Below the pieces are notes generated by a model, which saw only the letters and a list, made by a program, of their open reading frames with translations, ran no database searches and had not been told where the DNA came from. The position numbers were made by a program, and so were the translations under genes. A DNA stretch of 8,513 nt, taken from contig CAMDRK010000101.1 of NCBI GenBank assembly GCA_945906715.1, forward strand, positions 1 through 8,513, read 5' to 3'. Of the stretch, positions 1-6,420 are shown one piece after another; within the stretch, counting starts at the first letter, position 1; the number at the start of each line of letters is the position of its first letter. This stretch comes from Nitrospira lenta (GTDB lineage: Bacteria; Nitrospirota; Nitrospiria; Nitrospirales; Nitrospiraceae).

Positions 1-660
1 CAGCTGGACAGCGTTAAGGAACTTGAATCGATGTTGGCAAGTGAGCGAGAGCAAACGGCTCAGCTGAAGAAGCAAGTTACAGAGCTTGACAGTGCCATCG
101 CTCGGGTACAAGAGCTTGAATCTTTGCTGGAAGTTGAAAGAGCGCAGACCGTTGAGGCCAAGATGCAAGCATCTGTGGCGGATAGTCTGGGCGGGCGTGT
201 GAGGGAGCTGGAGGGAGCGTTGCAGGCTGAACGCCAGGCTGCTAAGCAACTGGTTGAACAGATGACCGAGATGGAAGAGACGGCGACTCGCTACCAACAG
301 GTGTCGCAACAGCTTCTGCAGGAGCAGGAGTGTACGAGGGATTTGACTCATCGTGTGGCCGCGAGTGAGCAGCTTGCTGTGCGAGCAGGCAGCTTAGAAG
401 AAGCGCTCGCAGAAGAACGAAAGAAAACCAACGCGCTTGCCACGCGCATCTCAGAGACTGAGCCGGCGACGCAGAAAGCCCATGAGTTTGAAGCATTACT
501 TCAGATGGAACGGGAACGAAATAGCTTGCTTGCGAAGCGCATGACTGAAACTGAACAAGAGGCCGATCTAGCCACCAAACGATTCGAAGAAATGGCAAGA
601 AAGCTTGGCGAGATCGCGGGATTGGCTTCCCAGTTGGGAAGCGGAAAAAGGCGGCCTTGA
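1..660 (+). CDS. Coiled-coil repeat protein, C-terminal part (5' end outside window)
   Basis: The reading frame is open from the first base of the window to the TGA at 658-660, so this is the C-terminal 219 residues of a longer protein; the ATG at 31 is internal and not a credible start. The visible sequence is almost entirely Glu, Gln, Ala, Leu, Arg and Lys with no proline except near the end, which is typical of a long alpha-helical coiled coil. It is made of six consecutive 31-residue repeats with a core like ELExxLxxER near the start of each, followed by a short C-terminal helix and a basic end (GKRRP). No signal peptide, membrane segment or enzymatic motif is visible in this part. It lies 51 bp upstream of the HPt-like gene on the same strand, so co-transcription is plausible. 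The function cannot be told from this fragment; a structural or scaffold role is an inference from the fold only. Confidence 0.8.
   Translation, partial: QLDSVKELESMLASEREQTAQLKKQVTELDSAIARVQELESLLEVERAQTVEAKMQASVADSLGGRVRELEGALQAERQAAKQLVEQMTEMEETATRYQQVSQQLLQEQECTRDLTHRVAASEQLAVRAGSLEEALAEERKKTNALATRISETEPATQKAHEFEALLQMERERNSLLAKRMTETEQEADLATKRFEEMARKLGEIAGLASQLGSGKRRP
19..576 (+). repeat. Six tandem 93-bp units coding a 31-residue coiled-coil repeat
   Basis: Units start at 19, 112, 205, 298, 391 and 484, each exactly 93 bp. The repeat starts read ELESMLASER, ELESLLEVER, ELEGALQAER, QVSQQLLQEQ, SLEEALAEER and EFEALLQMER, and the second part of each unit resembles a TETE/TELD-type segment. 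Conservation is at the protein level and the DNA copies are quite diverged, so this is an old expansion and not a recent slippage product. The first unit is preceded by QLDSVK, which looks like the end of another, slightly shorter unit, so the array probably continues upstream of the window. Confidence 0.75.
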
Positions 661-711
661 TCCTGTACGATTCTTTTCCGTGGATTGCCACTATTGTGAC
701 GAACTGACATC

Positions 712-1653
712 ATGACTGCCGACAACACAGACGATTTTCAGAAAGAGCTGATCGTGCTCTTCGTTCAGGAAGCGCACGAATGGCTTCAGAGTATTCATGA
801 CGCTCTTGACGAGCTGCAACAAGGGCCGGCGCCGAAGAGGCATGCCAAGCTGATTCATACAATGTCGGCAGGAGTGACGAGTCTCGGAGGCACTGCCGCC
901 ACGATCGATCTTCCAGATGTCACGCAAGCCAGTTTCGCTGCGCTTCCGTTGATCGAAGCCCTCCAGGATCCACTGAAGGCGGGATCCGCTCAGGACTTTC
1001 TTTCGCTCTGTAAACAGCTGGGATTGATCCATACAGCATTGACCCAGGCGACGGGCGTCTCTTTCGACGATGAAGGAAGCGGTGAGGTGGCTGAGATAGT
1101 TGATGCCGGTCTCTCTCCTCAAAAGTTTCTAAAAACGCTTCAGGCACTACAAAATAAACAGTCCTCCGATACAGGGTCCGGGCGTAACGTGATTCTGAGC
1201 CTGATTGAGCAGATGGAAGGGCAGATTCAAGCCGGTGTCCAGGGTATCGACTCCACGATCGTTCAAGGATATCTTGCGCGGGTGTCCGAAGCAGAAGAGT
1301 CGTTTCTGAAAGCGATTGATGCGCAGGTGCCAGAAATTATAAAGAAGATGCGCCTTCTCAAGATGGCCGGGAGTGACCTCTCCGCACATAGGGTAGCCCT
1401 CGAAGCCTCTCTGCAAGATGTCGCGCAGTTGCGCGCGGAGGCGCAGCAGGTGAATGCCGGTTCGGCCATGATGTTTTTCACCGGTCTCCATGTATTGCTG
1501 ACCATGGTAACGCAGCGACGAGTGCTTCTGGCTGCCACGCGGGTAGAATCAGTGACGTCACGGCTGCACATGATGAGCGATGCCATTCGCCTGTGGGTAG
1601 AGCATGGGCGGGCTCAACGTGCCGCGATTGATCAGGCGCTTCAGGCAGACTGA
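712..1653 (+). CDS. HPt-like helical signalling protein, paralogue of the C-terminal module of the next gene
   Basis: A 313-residue soluble, mostly helical protein. Residues 9-39 (FQKELIVLFVQEAHEWL and following) resemble the first helix of CheA-type histidine phosphotransfer domains. Residues 49-59, HTMSAGVTSLG, match the HPt box (HTLKGxxxxLG type) in spacing, with His49 at the phospho-acceptor position but Ser52 and Ala53 in place of the usual Lys-Gly. The remaining ~220 residues are helical with no known catalytic motif. The whole protein aligns with about residues 370-690 of the following HD-GYP protein: FQKELIVLF versus FQKEVIGLF at the start, and MMFFTGLHVLLTMV versus ITMFLQGLRSFLMV near the end. 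I see no strong Shine-Dalgarno before the ATG at 712; the start was chosen because it opens just before the conserved helix. A role as phosphorelay or adaptor partner of the HD-GYP protein is inference. Confidence is high that it is a real gene and moderate for the HPt assignment. Confidence 0.8.
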   Translation: MTADNTDDFQKELIVLFVQEAHEWLQSIHDALDELQQGPAPKRHAKLIHTMSAGVTSLGGTAATIDLPDVTQASFAALPLIEALQDPLKAGSAQDFLSLCKQLGLIHTALTQATGVSFDDEGSGEVAEIVDAGLSPQKFLKTLQALQNKQSSDTGSGRNVILSLIEQMEGQIQAGVQGIDSTIVQGYLARVSEAEESFLKAIDAQVPEIIKKMRLLKMAGSDLSAHRVALEASLQDVAQLRAEAQQVNAGSAMMFFTGLHVLLTMVTQRRVLLAATRVESVTSRLHMMSDAIRLWVEHGRAQRAAIDQALQAD

Positions 1654-1659
1654 GGCCGA

Positions 1660-1746
1660 TGGTGAATTTTGAATGTGGAGTGATGAATGTGGAATTGCCG
1701 GAATCGGAATTCAGAACACTTAACATTGCACATTCAAAATTCAACA
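1660..1746. repeat. Imperfect inverted repeat of GAATGT/ACATTC words in the gap between two signalling genes
   Basis: The arm at 1660-1677 and the arm at 1729-1746 are reverse complements at 17 of 18 positions. The left arm contains GAATTTTGAATGTG and the right arm CACATTCAAAATTC. The 51-nt interior holds another ATGAATGTGGA copy and a GAATTC palindrome. The element begins 7 nt after the TGA of the upstream gene. It has no T-tract, so it is not a classical terminator, although a transcript could fold into a long stem. A single GCCTTCAGCCTTCGG word follows at 1761-1775. Confidence 0.7.
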
Positions 1747-1783
1747 TTTATCCTCGACTGGCCTTCAGCCTTCGGATCACACC

Positions 1784-1792
1784 TAATATGAT
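1784..1792 (+). promoter_or_regulatory. Possible -10 element upstream of the HD-GYP gene
   Basis: TAATATGAT contains overlapping -10-like hexamers (TAATAT, TATGAT) about 25 nt before the ATG at 1817. The -35 spacing region falls in the repeat word TTCAGC and matches the consensus poorly. It would give a very short leader starting just before the GAGG ribosome site at 1800-1803. This is weak evidence and is given only because the 163-bp gap and hairpin suggest the gene may have its own promoter. Confidence 0.25.
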
Positions 1793-1816
1793 GTCCCGTG
1801 AGGATGGTCCCACGCC

Positions 1817-3925
1817 ATGAACGAACTGAGCACGGCCGACTGGTATCGCAGGGCTCAGGAGCAATTGACGGAGTTGGCTCTTGCTGTGCAGCGGCAAGAC
1901 GCACTCGATTTAGAGCCCCTGTCTGTCCTGGCGACGGAAGTTGTGGCATCGCTCAAAAGAAGCGATCGATTGCTCGTTCAGGCTACGAGTGGTCCGGCAG
2001 GCCCTCCGCTGATTACGAATCTCGTGAATGTCGGGATTCTGGCGACGAAGGTCGGCATGGGGCTGGGATATCATGGGAAAGAGCTGGAACGGCTTGCCCT
2101 CGCGGGGCTCCTGCACGATGTCGGGCTCTTTGCTGTGCCGCAATCACTGATAGCCAAGCCGGCTCGGTTGACCTCTGATGAACGCGCGTTGATTGAACAA
2201 CATCCAGAACTCGGCTATCAGGCAATTCAAAAGGCGGGTGTGAAATACGACTGGCTGGCGCAAGTCGTGCGCCAGGCACATGAGCGGTGGAACGGTCAGG
2301 GGTATCCGAACAAGCTGAAGGAACGGCAGATCAATGAGTTTGCTCAAATCATCGGCCTGGTGGATGTTTTTGACGCCCTCGTGAGTCCGCGTGGATATCG
2401 CCGCCGATTTTTCCCTCACGAAGCGGTTCGAGAATTGTTGGTGGCGGAACGGACGGCGTTCCCTCGCGAAATTGTCAAAACTTTAATCCAGGAGTTGTCG
2501 GCCTATCCCTTGGGTACGTCGGTACGATTGACTACCGGTGAAGTCGGATCTGTCATACGCGTCAATACGCGCTTTCCACTCCGGCCGGTCGTCTGGGTCG
2601 AGAGTGATACGGGCTATGGTCAGGATGGGCGGCAAATGGATCTGAGCTGTACGCCCCTTGTGTCGGTCCTCGAAACGCTGGAGCCGCCAGATATCGCACG
2701 GGCATCGTTTCCCGAAGATGAGACCGGTGAGAAGGCATCGGATTTCCCTCCTCAGGCATCCGATCAGTTTACGGCGCTTTTGGATGGCTTGGACTCTCTC
2801 GCAAGTGCAATCAAAGATGCTGTCGAGTCCATAACGTCTGGGCCGGAAGAGGGAACGGCGTCTCGGTCTGGCGAGGATCGATGGACTGTGCGGTCTCCTG
2901 CGCAGGATCTTGCGGATGCCAGTTTCCAAAAGGAAGTAATCGGGTTATTCGCCCTCGAAGCGCATCAATGGCTGGCTCAAATTCAGACGGTGGTGAAACC
3001 GCTTGCTGAAGGGGCCAACGAAACGGTGCGTCCGAAGCTCTACGGGATTCTCTTGCATGGGATTACGAATCTTGGCAAATCAGCGTCGACAGTACAGCTT
3101 CAGGTTATCGAGCAGATGGCTTCGAATCTGCTTCCGATTCTCCATGATGTAGGTCGCCAAGAGCCCCATGCGATGTCGGCGGCGCTCCAGTCACTTCAGG
3201 CGGGATTGGATCGGATTACTCTCGCCGTGCGCCGGTTAGCGGAAGACCAAGAGGATAATTCTGTTGGGATCGATAACGTTCCAGTGGAAAGGGCGAGCGA
3301 ATTCGTGCAAGCGCTTCCTGGCGTTGAAATGGAACAATCTTCGCTTTCCCAGGCGCAGGTTCAGCTCACCGTGAACTCCAGTGTCCCGCTCCTTGATGCC
3401 CTTCGAAATTTGCAACAAGCACGTGCCCGGTCGCTCCAGCCGGCTCGCGATGTGTTGGAGGCGGTGATTCAACGAGCGGAAGGGGAAGCCGAACGTCTGG
3501 ATGTCGCCGGCGTTGGGCGTATCTTAGCTGAACTCGACCGACTCGACGACGAGTTCATTCAAGAAGTCCGCACGCGTGTTCCGATCATTAGTTCCTCTCT
3601 TGCAAATATACGCGCGCAGGGCGCGACAGATTTTGTCACGGCGTCTCAGCTTGATCCGATTTTCCAGCAAGTCGAGGCCCTCTACGATCTGGCCGGCCGT
3701 GTGCAGGCGACGATGATCACAATGTTTTTGCAAGGGCTGCGATCCTTTCTCATGGTCGCGGCCTATCGCAAAACATCCACCTTGGCGCAGCGGCTGGGAA
3801 CGGTTGAGACAAGGATTCACTCATTGATCCCGATGGCGGAACAGTGGGGTAATATCGGGCGCGTCGAGCGATCGGCGATCAGTGCTATCTTGCCGACTTC
3901 TCAAGCACGCGACGGGCAAGCCTAG
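1817..3925 (+). CDS. HD-GYP domain protein fused to an HPt-like module (c-di-GMP type signalling)
   Basis: A 702-residue cytoplasmic protein with no membrane segment. Residues 1-60 are helical. Residues 61-230 form an HD-GYP domain: LLHDVG with H100-D101, EQHPELG with H129, HERWNGQGYP with H155 and the GYP triad, and IIGLVDVFDAL with D183. HD-GYP proteins commonly hydrolyse cyclic di-GMP using a metal centre. Here several usual residues differ: Asn68 stands where the N-terminal His of the HS-V-NV motif is expected, Leu104 replaces the Lys or Met after HDVG, and Ala154 replaces the first His of HHE. Residues 231-290 (PLGTSVRLTTGEVG and following) are the small beta domain often attached to this subfamily. 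After a linker rich in Ser, Asp and Gly (290-365), residues 366-702 repeat the fold of the preceding gene, but Gly410 replaces its HPt histidine. The ATG at 1817 follows GAGG at 1800-1803 with a somewhat long spacer. Whether it cleaves c-di-GMP or only binds it is open. Confidence 0.9.
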   Translation: MNELSTADWYRRAQEQLTELALAVQRQDALDLEPLSVLATEVVASLKRSDRLLVQATSGPAGPPLITNLVNVGILATKVGMGLGYHGKELERLALAGLLHDVGLFAVPQSLIAKPARLTSDERALIEQHPELGYQAIQKAGVKYDWLAQVVRQAHERWNGQGYPNKLKERQINEFAQIIGLVDVFDALVSPRGYRRRFFPHEAVRELLVAERTAFPREIVKTLIQELSAYPLGTSVRLTTGEVGSVIRVNTRFPLRPVVWVESDTGYGQDGRQMDLSCTPLVSVLETLEPPDIARASFPEDETGEKASDFPPQASDQFTALLDGLDSLASAIKDAVESITSGPEEGTASRSGEDRWTVRSPAQDLADASFQKEVIGLFALEAHQWLAQIQTVVKPLAEGANETVRPKLYGILLHGITNLGKSASTVQLQVIEQMASNLLPILHDVGRQEPHAMSAALQSLQAGLDRITLAVRRLAEDQEDNSVGIDNVPVERASEFVQALPGVEMEQSSLSQAQVQLTVNSSVPLLDALRNLQQARARSLQPARDVLEAVIQRAEGEAERLDVAGVGRILAELDRLDDEFIQEVRTRVPIISSSLANIRAQGATDFVTASQLDPIFQQVEALYDLAGRVQATMITMFLQGLRSFLMVAAYRKTSTLAQRLGTVETRIHSLIPMAEQWGNIGRVERSAISAILPTSQARDGQA

Positions 3926-3944
3926 CGCGATAGGCACGATCTGA

Positions 3945-4006
3945 AGTTCGAAGTTCCGGGTTCGAAGTTCCAGAAACATCGAACCTCGAACCTGGAACCT
4001 TGAACC
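3945..4006. repeat. Long hairpin of GAAGTTC/GAACCT words after the HD-GYP gene
   Basis: The left arm 3945-3971 (two GTTCGAAGTTCC-like words) and the right arm 3980-4006 (CGAACCTCGAACCTGGAACC and following) pair over about 26 positions, with several mismatches and two G-T pairs, around an 8-nt loop. It starts 19 nt after the TAG of the HD-GYP gene. The position suits a transcript-end or 3'-protecting structure, but no T-tract follows, so an intrinsic terminator is not shown. Each arm is itself an internal direct repeat of about 14 nt, which suggests growth by word duplication. Confidence 0.7.
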
Positions 4007-4567
4007 GCCGTTCGTCTCGCTCGTCCCGCTTTTCACGCGAGTCTCACATAAACTTGGTTCTATCAATCCGTACACTTCTGTACGCTTGACGCTAAAGAAG
4101 ATTCCCTGTCATGCGTAATCTGCATTCATGCCACATACAAGCTTCTTCTGAGAAATTACATCTCGATGAAATTGCACGGATTATGCTGCCTATGGATTGG
4201 GCAATGTGTAAGGCGCCGTGGTACGGCGTATTATGGGCCGTTCATCAACATGGTTATCCACATGCCATGCACAGATTTTGTGGACACAGAATGAGCTGGG
4301 CTAAAACCTTGGGTCACTATCACCTTTTCCTTCGCGGTGTTTGTTGCAGATAATTGCTAAATGTCTCTCTGCAAGCAGCGTTTCATCGTCGCCATCTGTC
4401 TCTGAGCTGTTGAGTATGGCGATGGGTGCCTATGGGGTGAAAGCAGACCATCCTGCCTGCCATTTCTCATTGGTCATCCACAGGTTCTCCACTTTCCCTT
4501 GTTATTCATAGTGTTTCCCCTTTGCGGTGACCCACAACTCTCATCCGTGTAACCTGCTGTGGAAGGA
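4007..4567. other. Gene-poor stretch with DnaA-box-like 9-mers and small hairpins
   Basis: I see no convincing gene in about 560 bp. It holds a perfect DnaA-box consensus TTATCCACA at 4254-4262, near matches TCATCCACA at 4474-4482 and TTATTCATA at 4502-4510, and weaker ones at 4279-4287 (reverse strand) and 4485-4493. Small hairpins include CGTAC-ACTTCT-GTACG at 4069-4084, a 6-bp stem with a 3-nt loop CGCCGT-GGT-ACGGCG at 4214-4228, and TCGCCAT/ATGGCGA at 4389-4395 and 4416-4422. The stretch could be an untranslated regulatory region, a DnaA-binding site, or decayed sequence. No obvious A+T-rich unwinding element is present, and the flanking genes converge, which does not favour a chromosomal origin. 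Confidence 0.4.
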
Positions 4568-4576
4568 TGGTATGAT
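4568..4576 (+). promoter_or_regulatory. Possible extended -10 promoter for the small membrane protein
   Basis: TGGTATGAT fits the extended -10 pattern TGnTATAAT with one mismatch. No good -35 is seen 16-18 bp upstream, which is tolerable for an extended -10 site. Transcription would start near 4583, leaving a leader of about 70 nt before the ATG at 4654. Confidence 0.4.
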
Positions 4577-4653
4577 GCCGCCGGTTTGAGGAAGGTTGAG
4601 GCTGCCTGGTTCCTTAGCCTTGATCTCAGCCTGTTGCATGGGAGACTGTATCG

Positions 4654-5181
4654 ATGCCGAAACTTGTGAGTGTTTTGAAGCCGGAGAAGATCGACGAACA
4701 AGCTCGCTATTATGTCCGGACCCACATCCTCCTCCCTGCCGGGACAATCGGACTGGTCTGCATGGTCGGCGGGGTAGGGGCGCTCGCCTATCAACTACTG
4801 GCGAACCATACGTACAGTTGGGTGACGTTTCTCAGCAGCTCGCTCTTAATCGTCGTCGGCGCAGGCTGTGGGTATGGGCAGGCTCGCTATCACCGCTATC
4901 TCTTTAAAACATTTCCCGAAGTCTATGCGGCAAAGATGCGTAGTTGGATGGCTCAACGTAACAAGAAGACGAGGGGGAAGGCAGAGCCTGAGGCGCCAAC
5001 GATCGAACATCCTGGCCGTGGCTTTGTCACGGCCATCTCCGTTGCAGGAGCGGTCTTGGTCTTTGGTTCATCAGCCGCAGCCTACATGTACGGCGATCTC
5101 AACATGTTTCCTGCTGCCTTGATGCCCTGGGCGGGATTCTACTGGGCGAAGTTGTTCTGTTGGCGTGGAGTAGTGGACTAG
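4654..5181 (+). CDS. Predicted four-helix inner-membrane protein of unknown function
   Basis: A 175-residue protein that I do not recognise. Four hydrophobic stretches are visible: about residues 26-49 (LLPAGTIGLVCMVGGVGALA), 56-75 (WVTFLSSSLLIVVGAG), 124-146 (FVTAISVAGAVLVFGSSAAA) and 151-169 (FPAALMPWAGFYWAKLFCW). They form two hairpins separated by a basic loop at 77-122, which contains RNKKTRGK and then a Glu/Pro-rich segment. The positive loop suggests that the loop and both termini lie in the cytoplasm. The ATG at 4654 is preceded by GGGAG at 4640-4644 with a 9-nt spacer, a good ribosome site. It is isolated: 728 bp from the gene upstream and convergent with lpxD downstream, so its context gives no functional clue. 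It could be a lineage-specific hypothetical protein. Confidence 0.75.
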   Translation: MPKLVSVLKPEKIDEQARYYVRTHILLPAGTIGLVCMVGGVGALAYQLLANHTYSWVTFLSSSLLIVVGAGCGYGQARYHRYLFKTFPEVYAAKMRSWMAQRNKKTRGKAEPEAPTIEHPGRGFVTAISVAGAVLVFGSSAAAYMYGDLNMFPAALMPWAGFYWAKLFCWRGVVD

Positions 5182-5206
5182 AGGGGCAGCAGGGGAACAG
5201 TGATGC

Positions 5207-5303
5207 AGGCTGAAGGGATTCAGGAATCAAACGAATGGTCAATGGTAAATGCTCGGAGCCCACAGGTCGATTCCGACCATTCAACATTCATCATTCAACA
5301 TTC
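5207..5303. repeat. Repeat-word element in the convergent gap, with inverted arms
   Basis: It contains AGGCTGAAGG at 5207-5216, then an arm at 5233-5251 (GAATGGTCAATGGTAAATG) that is roughly 75% complementary to 5285-5303 (CATTCATCATTCAACATTC). Alternative tighter stems exist: an exact 8-bp pair 5233-5240 with 5275-5282, and GGTCG-ATTC-CGACC at 5265-5278. It lies between the convergent ends of the small membrane protein gene and lpxD, so a structured transcript end for the plus-strand gene is plausible, but no T-tract is seen. Confidence 0.55.
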
Positions 5304-5311
5304 TCCCTATC

Positions 5312-5356
5312 GCCTCACGCCTAACCCCTAACGTCCTCACCCCTTACCCCTCACCC
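5312..5356 (-). repeat. G-rich word repeat overlapping the lpxD stop codon, possible G-quadruplex
   Basis: Read on the minus strand, the sequence is a string of GGGGTTAGG, GGGGTGAGG and GGGGTAA words. Four G-runs at 5354-5356, 5347-5350, 5340-5343 and 5325-5328 are separated by 3, 3 and 11 nt, which meets a relaxed G-quadruplex pattern. The lpxD stop TGA (5353-5351) is the first spacer between G-runs. The structure would form in the lpxD coding strand or mRNA exactly at the end of translation. Folding is a prediction only. Confidence 0.5.
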
Positions 5357-6415
5357 TTTACCTTTTCTTTTCTTGGGTGGTGCTTCCAGCTGCTTCACTC
5401 GTTCTTCTAGGGTGCGTATAGCCTGCCGGAGTTCAGGGAGCCGTGGAATAACCGCTTGGGCCTTAACCCAGACTTCATGCGGCATCACAGGAGCCCCTGA
5501 GACGATTTGGTTGGGTTCGAGGCTGCGGTTGACTCCTGCGCGGGCGGCAATCATGACCTGATCTCCGATGACGATGTGATCTGCCAGCCCTGCCTGCCCA
5601 CCGATCATGACGTGATGTCCCACGAGCGTGCTACCGGCGATCCCGACCTGTGCCACGAGGATAGAATGGGCGCCGATGGTCACGTTGTGGGCGATTTGAA
5701 CCAGATTATCGATCTTGGTGCCCTGCTTAATGACCGTTTGGCCGAGTGTGGCTCGGTCGATCGTGACGTTCGCCCCGAGCTCGACGTCTTCTTCGATCGT
5801 GACTCCACCGAGCTGGGGAATTTTGTAATGATGCCCTTGGTCCTGCACATAGCCGAATCCGTCACTTCCAATCACCGTGCCGCTATGCACGATCACCCGC
5901 GCGCCGATCGTGCAGCTTTCTCTCACGACCACGTTGGGGTATAACAGCGAATCGTCTCCGATCGTCGTATCGTTGCCGATGAACACACCGGGGTAGAGCG
6001 TCACTCGCGCGCCAATGGTAACCCGGTCCCCCAGGGTAACACCTGGCCAGATCGAGACATCGGGGCCGATCTGCGTGTCGGCGCCACGAACGACAGCTGC
6101 ATCAACTCCACGAGGAGGGGAAACAGGGCAAAAGAATGTCCTGGCGACCTGCGCAAAGGCCAGTGCGGGATTGGCCACAACGATGTGAGGATTGGCGATC
6201 TCAGTTAGACGCCGATGGGCGAGGAGCGCTCCGGCTTTAGTTGTTGTGCTCGTCTTGAGTATCCGATCCCCGGTCACAAAAGTCAGATCGTTCGGGCCTG
6301 CCGTTTCAAAGCCGGCCAAGCTTGTCACCGTAACCTGTGCCGAGCCGACAAGTTCTCCGCCGACAAGGCCGTGGATCTGTTTCAATGAAATTTGAGTGGT
6401 TGCCTTCGTTGCCAT
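5351..6415 (-). CDS. lpxD: UDP-3-O-(3-hydroxyacyl)glucosamine N-acyltransferase LpxD
   Basis: LpxD transfers a 3-hydroxyacyl chain from ACP to the 2-amino group of UDP-3-O-acylglucosamine, the third step of lipid A synthesis, in the cytoplasm. The 354-residue length fits the family (E. coli 341). Residues 8-100 form the uridine-binding N-terminal domain (NDLTFVTGDR at 42-51). Residues 105-310 are a left-handed beta-helix of hexapeptide repeats such as IGPDVS, IGARVT and IGDDSL. The catalytic histidine is H243 in VQIAHNVTIG, and GSDGFGY at 183-189 is the conserved loop. A C-terminal helix (320-345, RTLEERVKQLE) and a basic end PPKKRKGKG follow. The ATG at 6415 lies 5 nt after the ACP stop, with no recognisable Shine-Dalgarno, so translation is probably coupled to that gene, which also supplies its acyl-carrier substrate type. 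The stop codon sits inside a G-rich repeat. Confidence 0.96.
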   Translation of the reverse strand: MATKATTQISLKQIHGLVGGELVGSAQVTVTSLAGFETAGPNDLTFVTGDRILKTSTTTKAGALLAHRRLTEIANPHIVVANPALAFAQVARTFFCPVSPPRGVDAAVVRGADTQIGPDVSIWPGVTLGDRVTIGARVTLYPGVFIGNDTTIGDDSLLYPNVVVRESCTIGARVIVHSGTVIGSDGFGYVQDQGHHYKIPQLGGVTIEEDVELGANVTIDRATLGQTVIKQGTKIDNLVQIAHNVTIGAHSILVAQVGIAGSTLVGHHVMIGGQAGLADHIVIGDQVMIAARAGVNRSLEPNQIVSGAPVMPHEVWVKAQAVIPRLPELRQAIRTLEERVKQLEAPPKKRKGKG

Positions 6416-6420
6416 AGAGA

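Noticed and set aside
1798..2178. GTG-started plus-strand frame overlapping the start of the HD-GYP gene
   Set aside because: The overlapping frame encodes a clear HD-GYP domain; this one has low-complexity Arg/Cys/Gly-rich content typical of a shadow frame.
3945..4006. Intrinsic (Rho-independent) terminator after the HD-GYP gene
   Set aside because: The stem is strong but no T-rich run follows on either strand, and the stem is longer and less perfect than usual terminators.
4111..4353. An 80-codon plus-strand reading frame starting MRNLHSCHIQ
   Set aside because: No ribosome site, strange composition (very rich in His, Cys, Trp and Met), no family resemblance, and it overlaps the DnaA-box-like sites; more likely chance.
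4041..4653. Chromosomal replication origin or dif site
   Set aside because: Some DnaA-like boxes exist, but there is no A+T-rich unwinding region, no replication gene nearby, and no dif-like 28-mer was recognised. Kept only as a finding about the boxes.
5507..5944. Plus-strand frame of 145 codons inside lpxD
   Set aside because: It lies antisense to the LpxD hexapeptide repeats, whose periodic codons create long Asp/His-rich shadow frames; no independent support.
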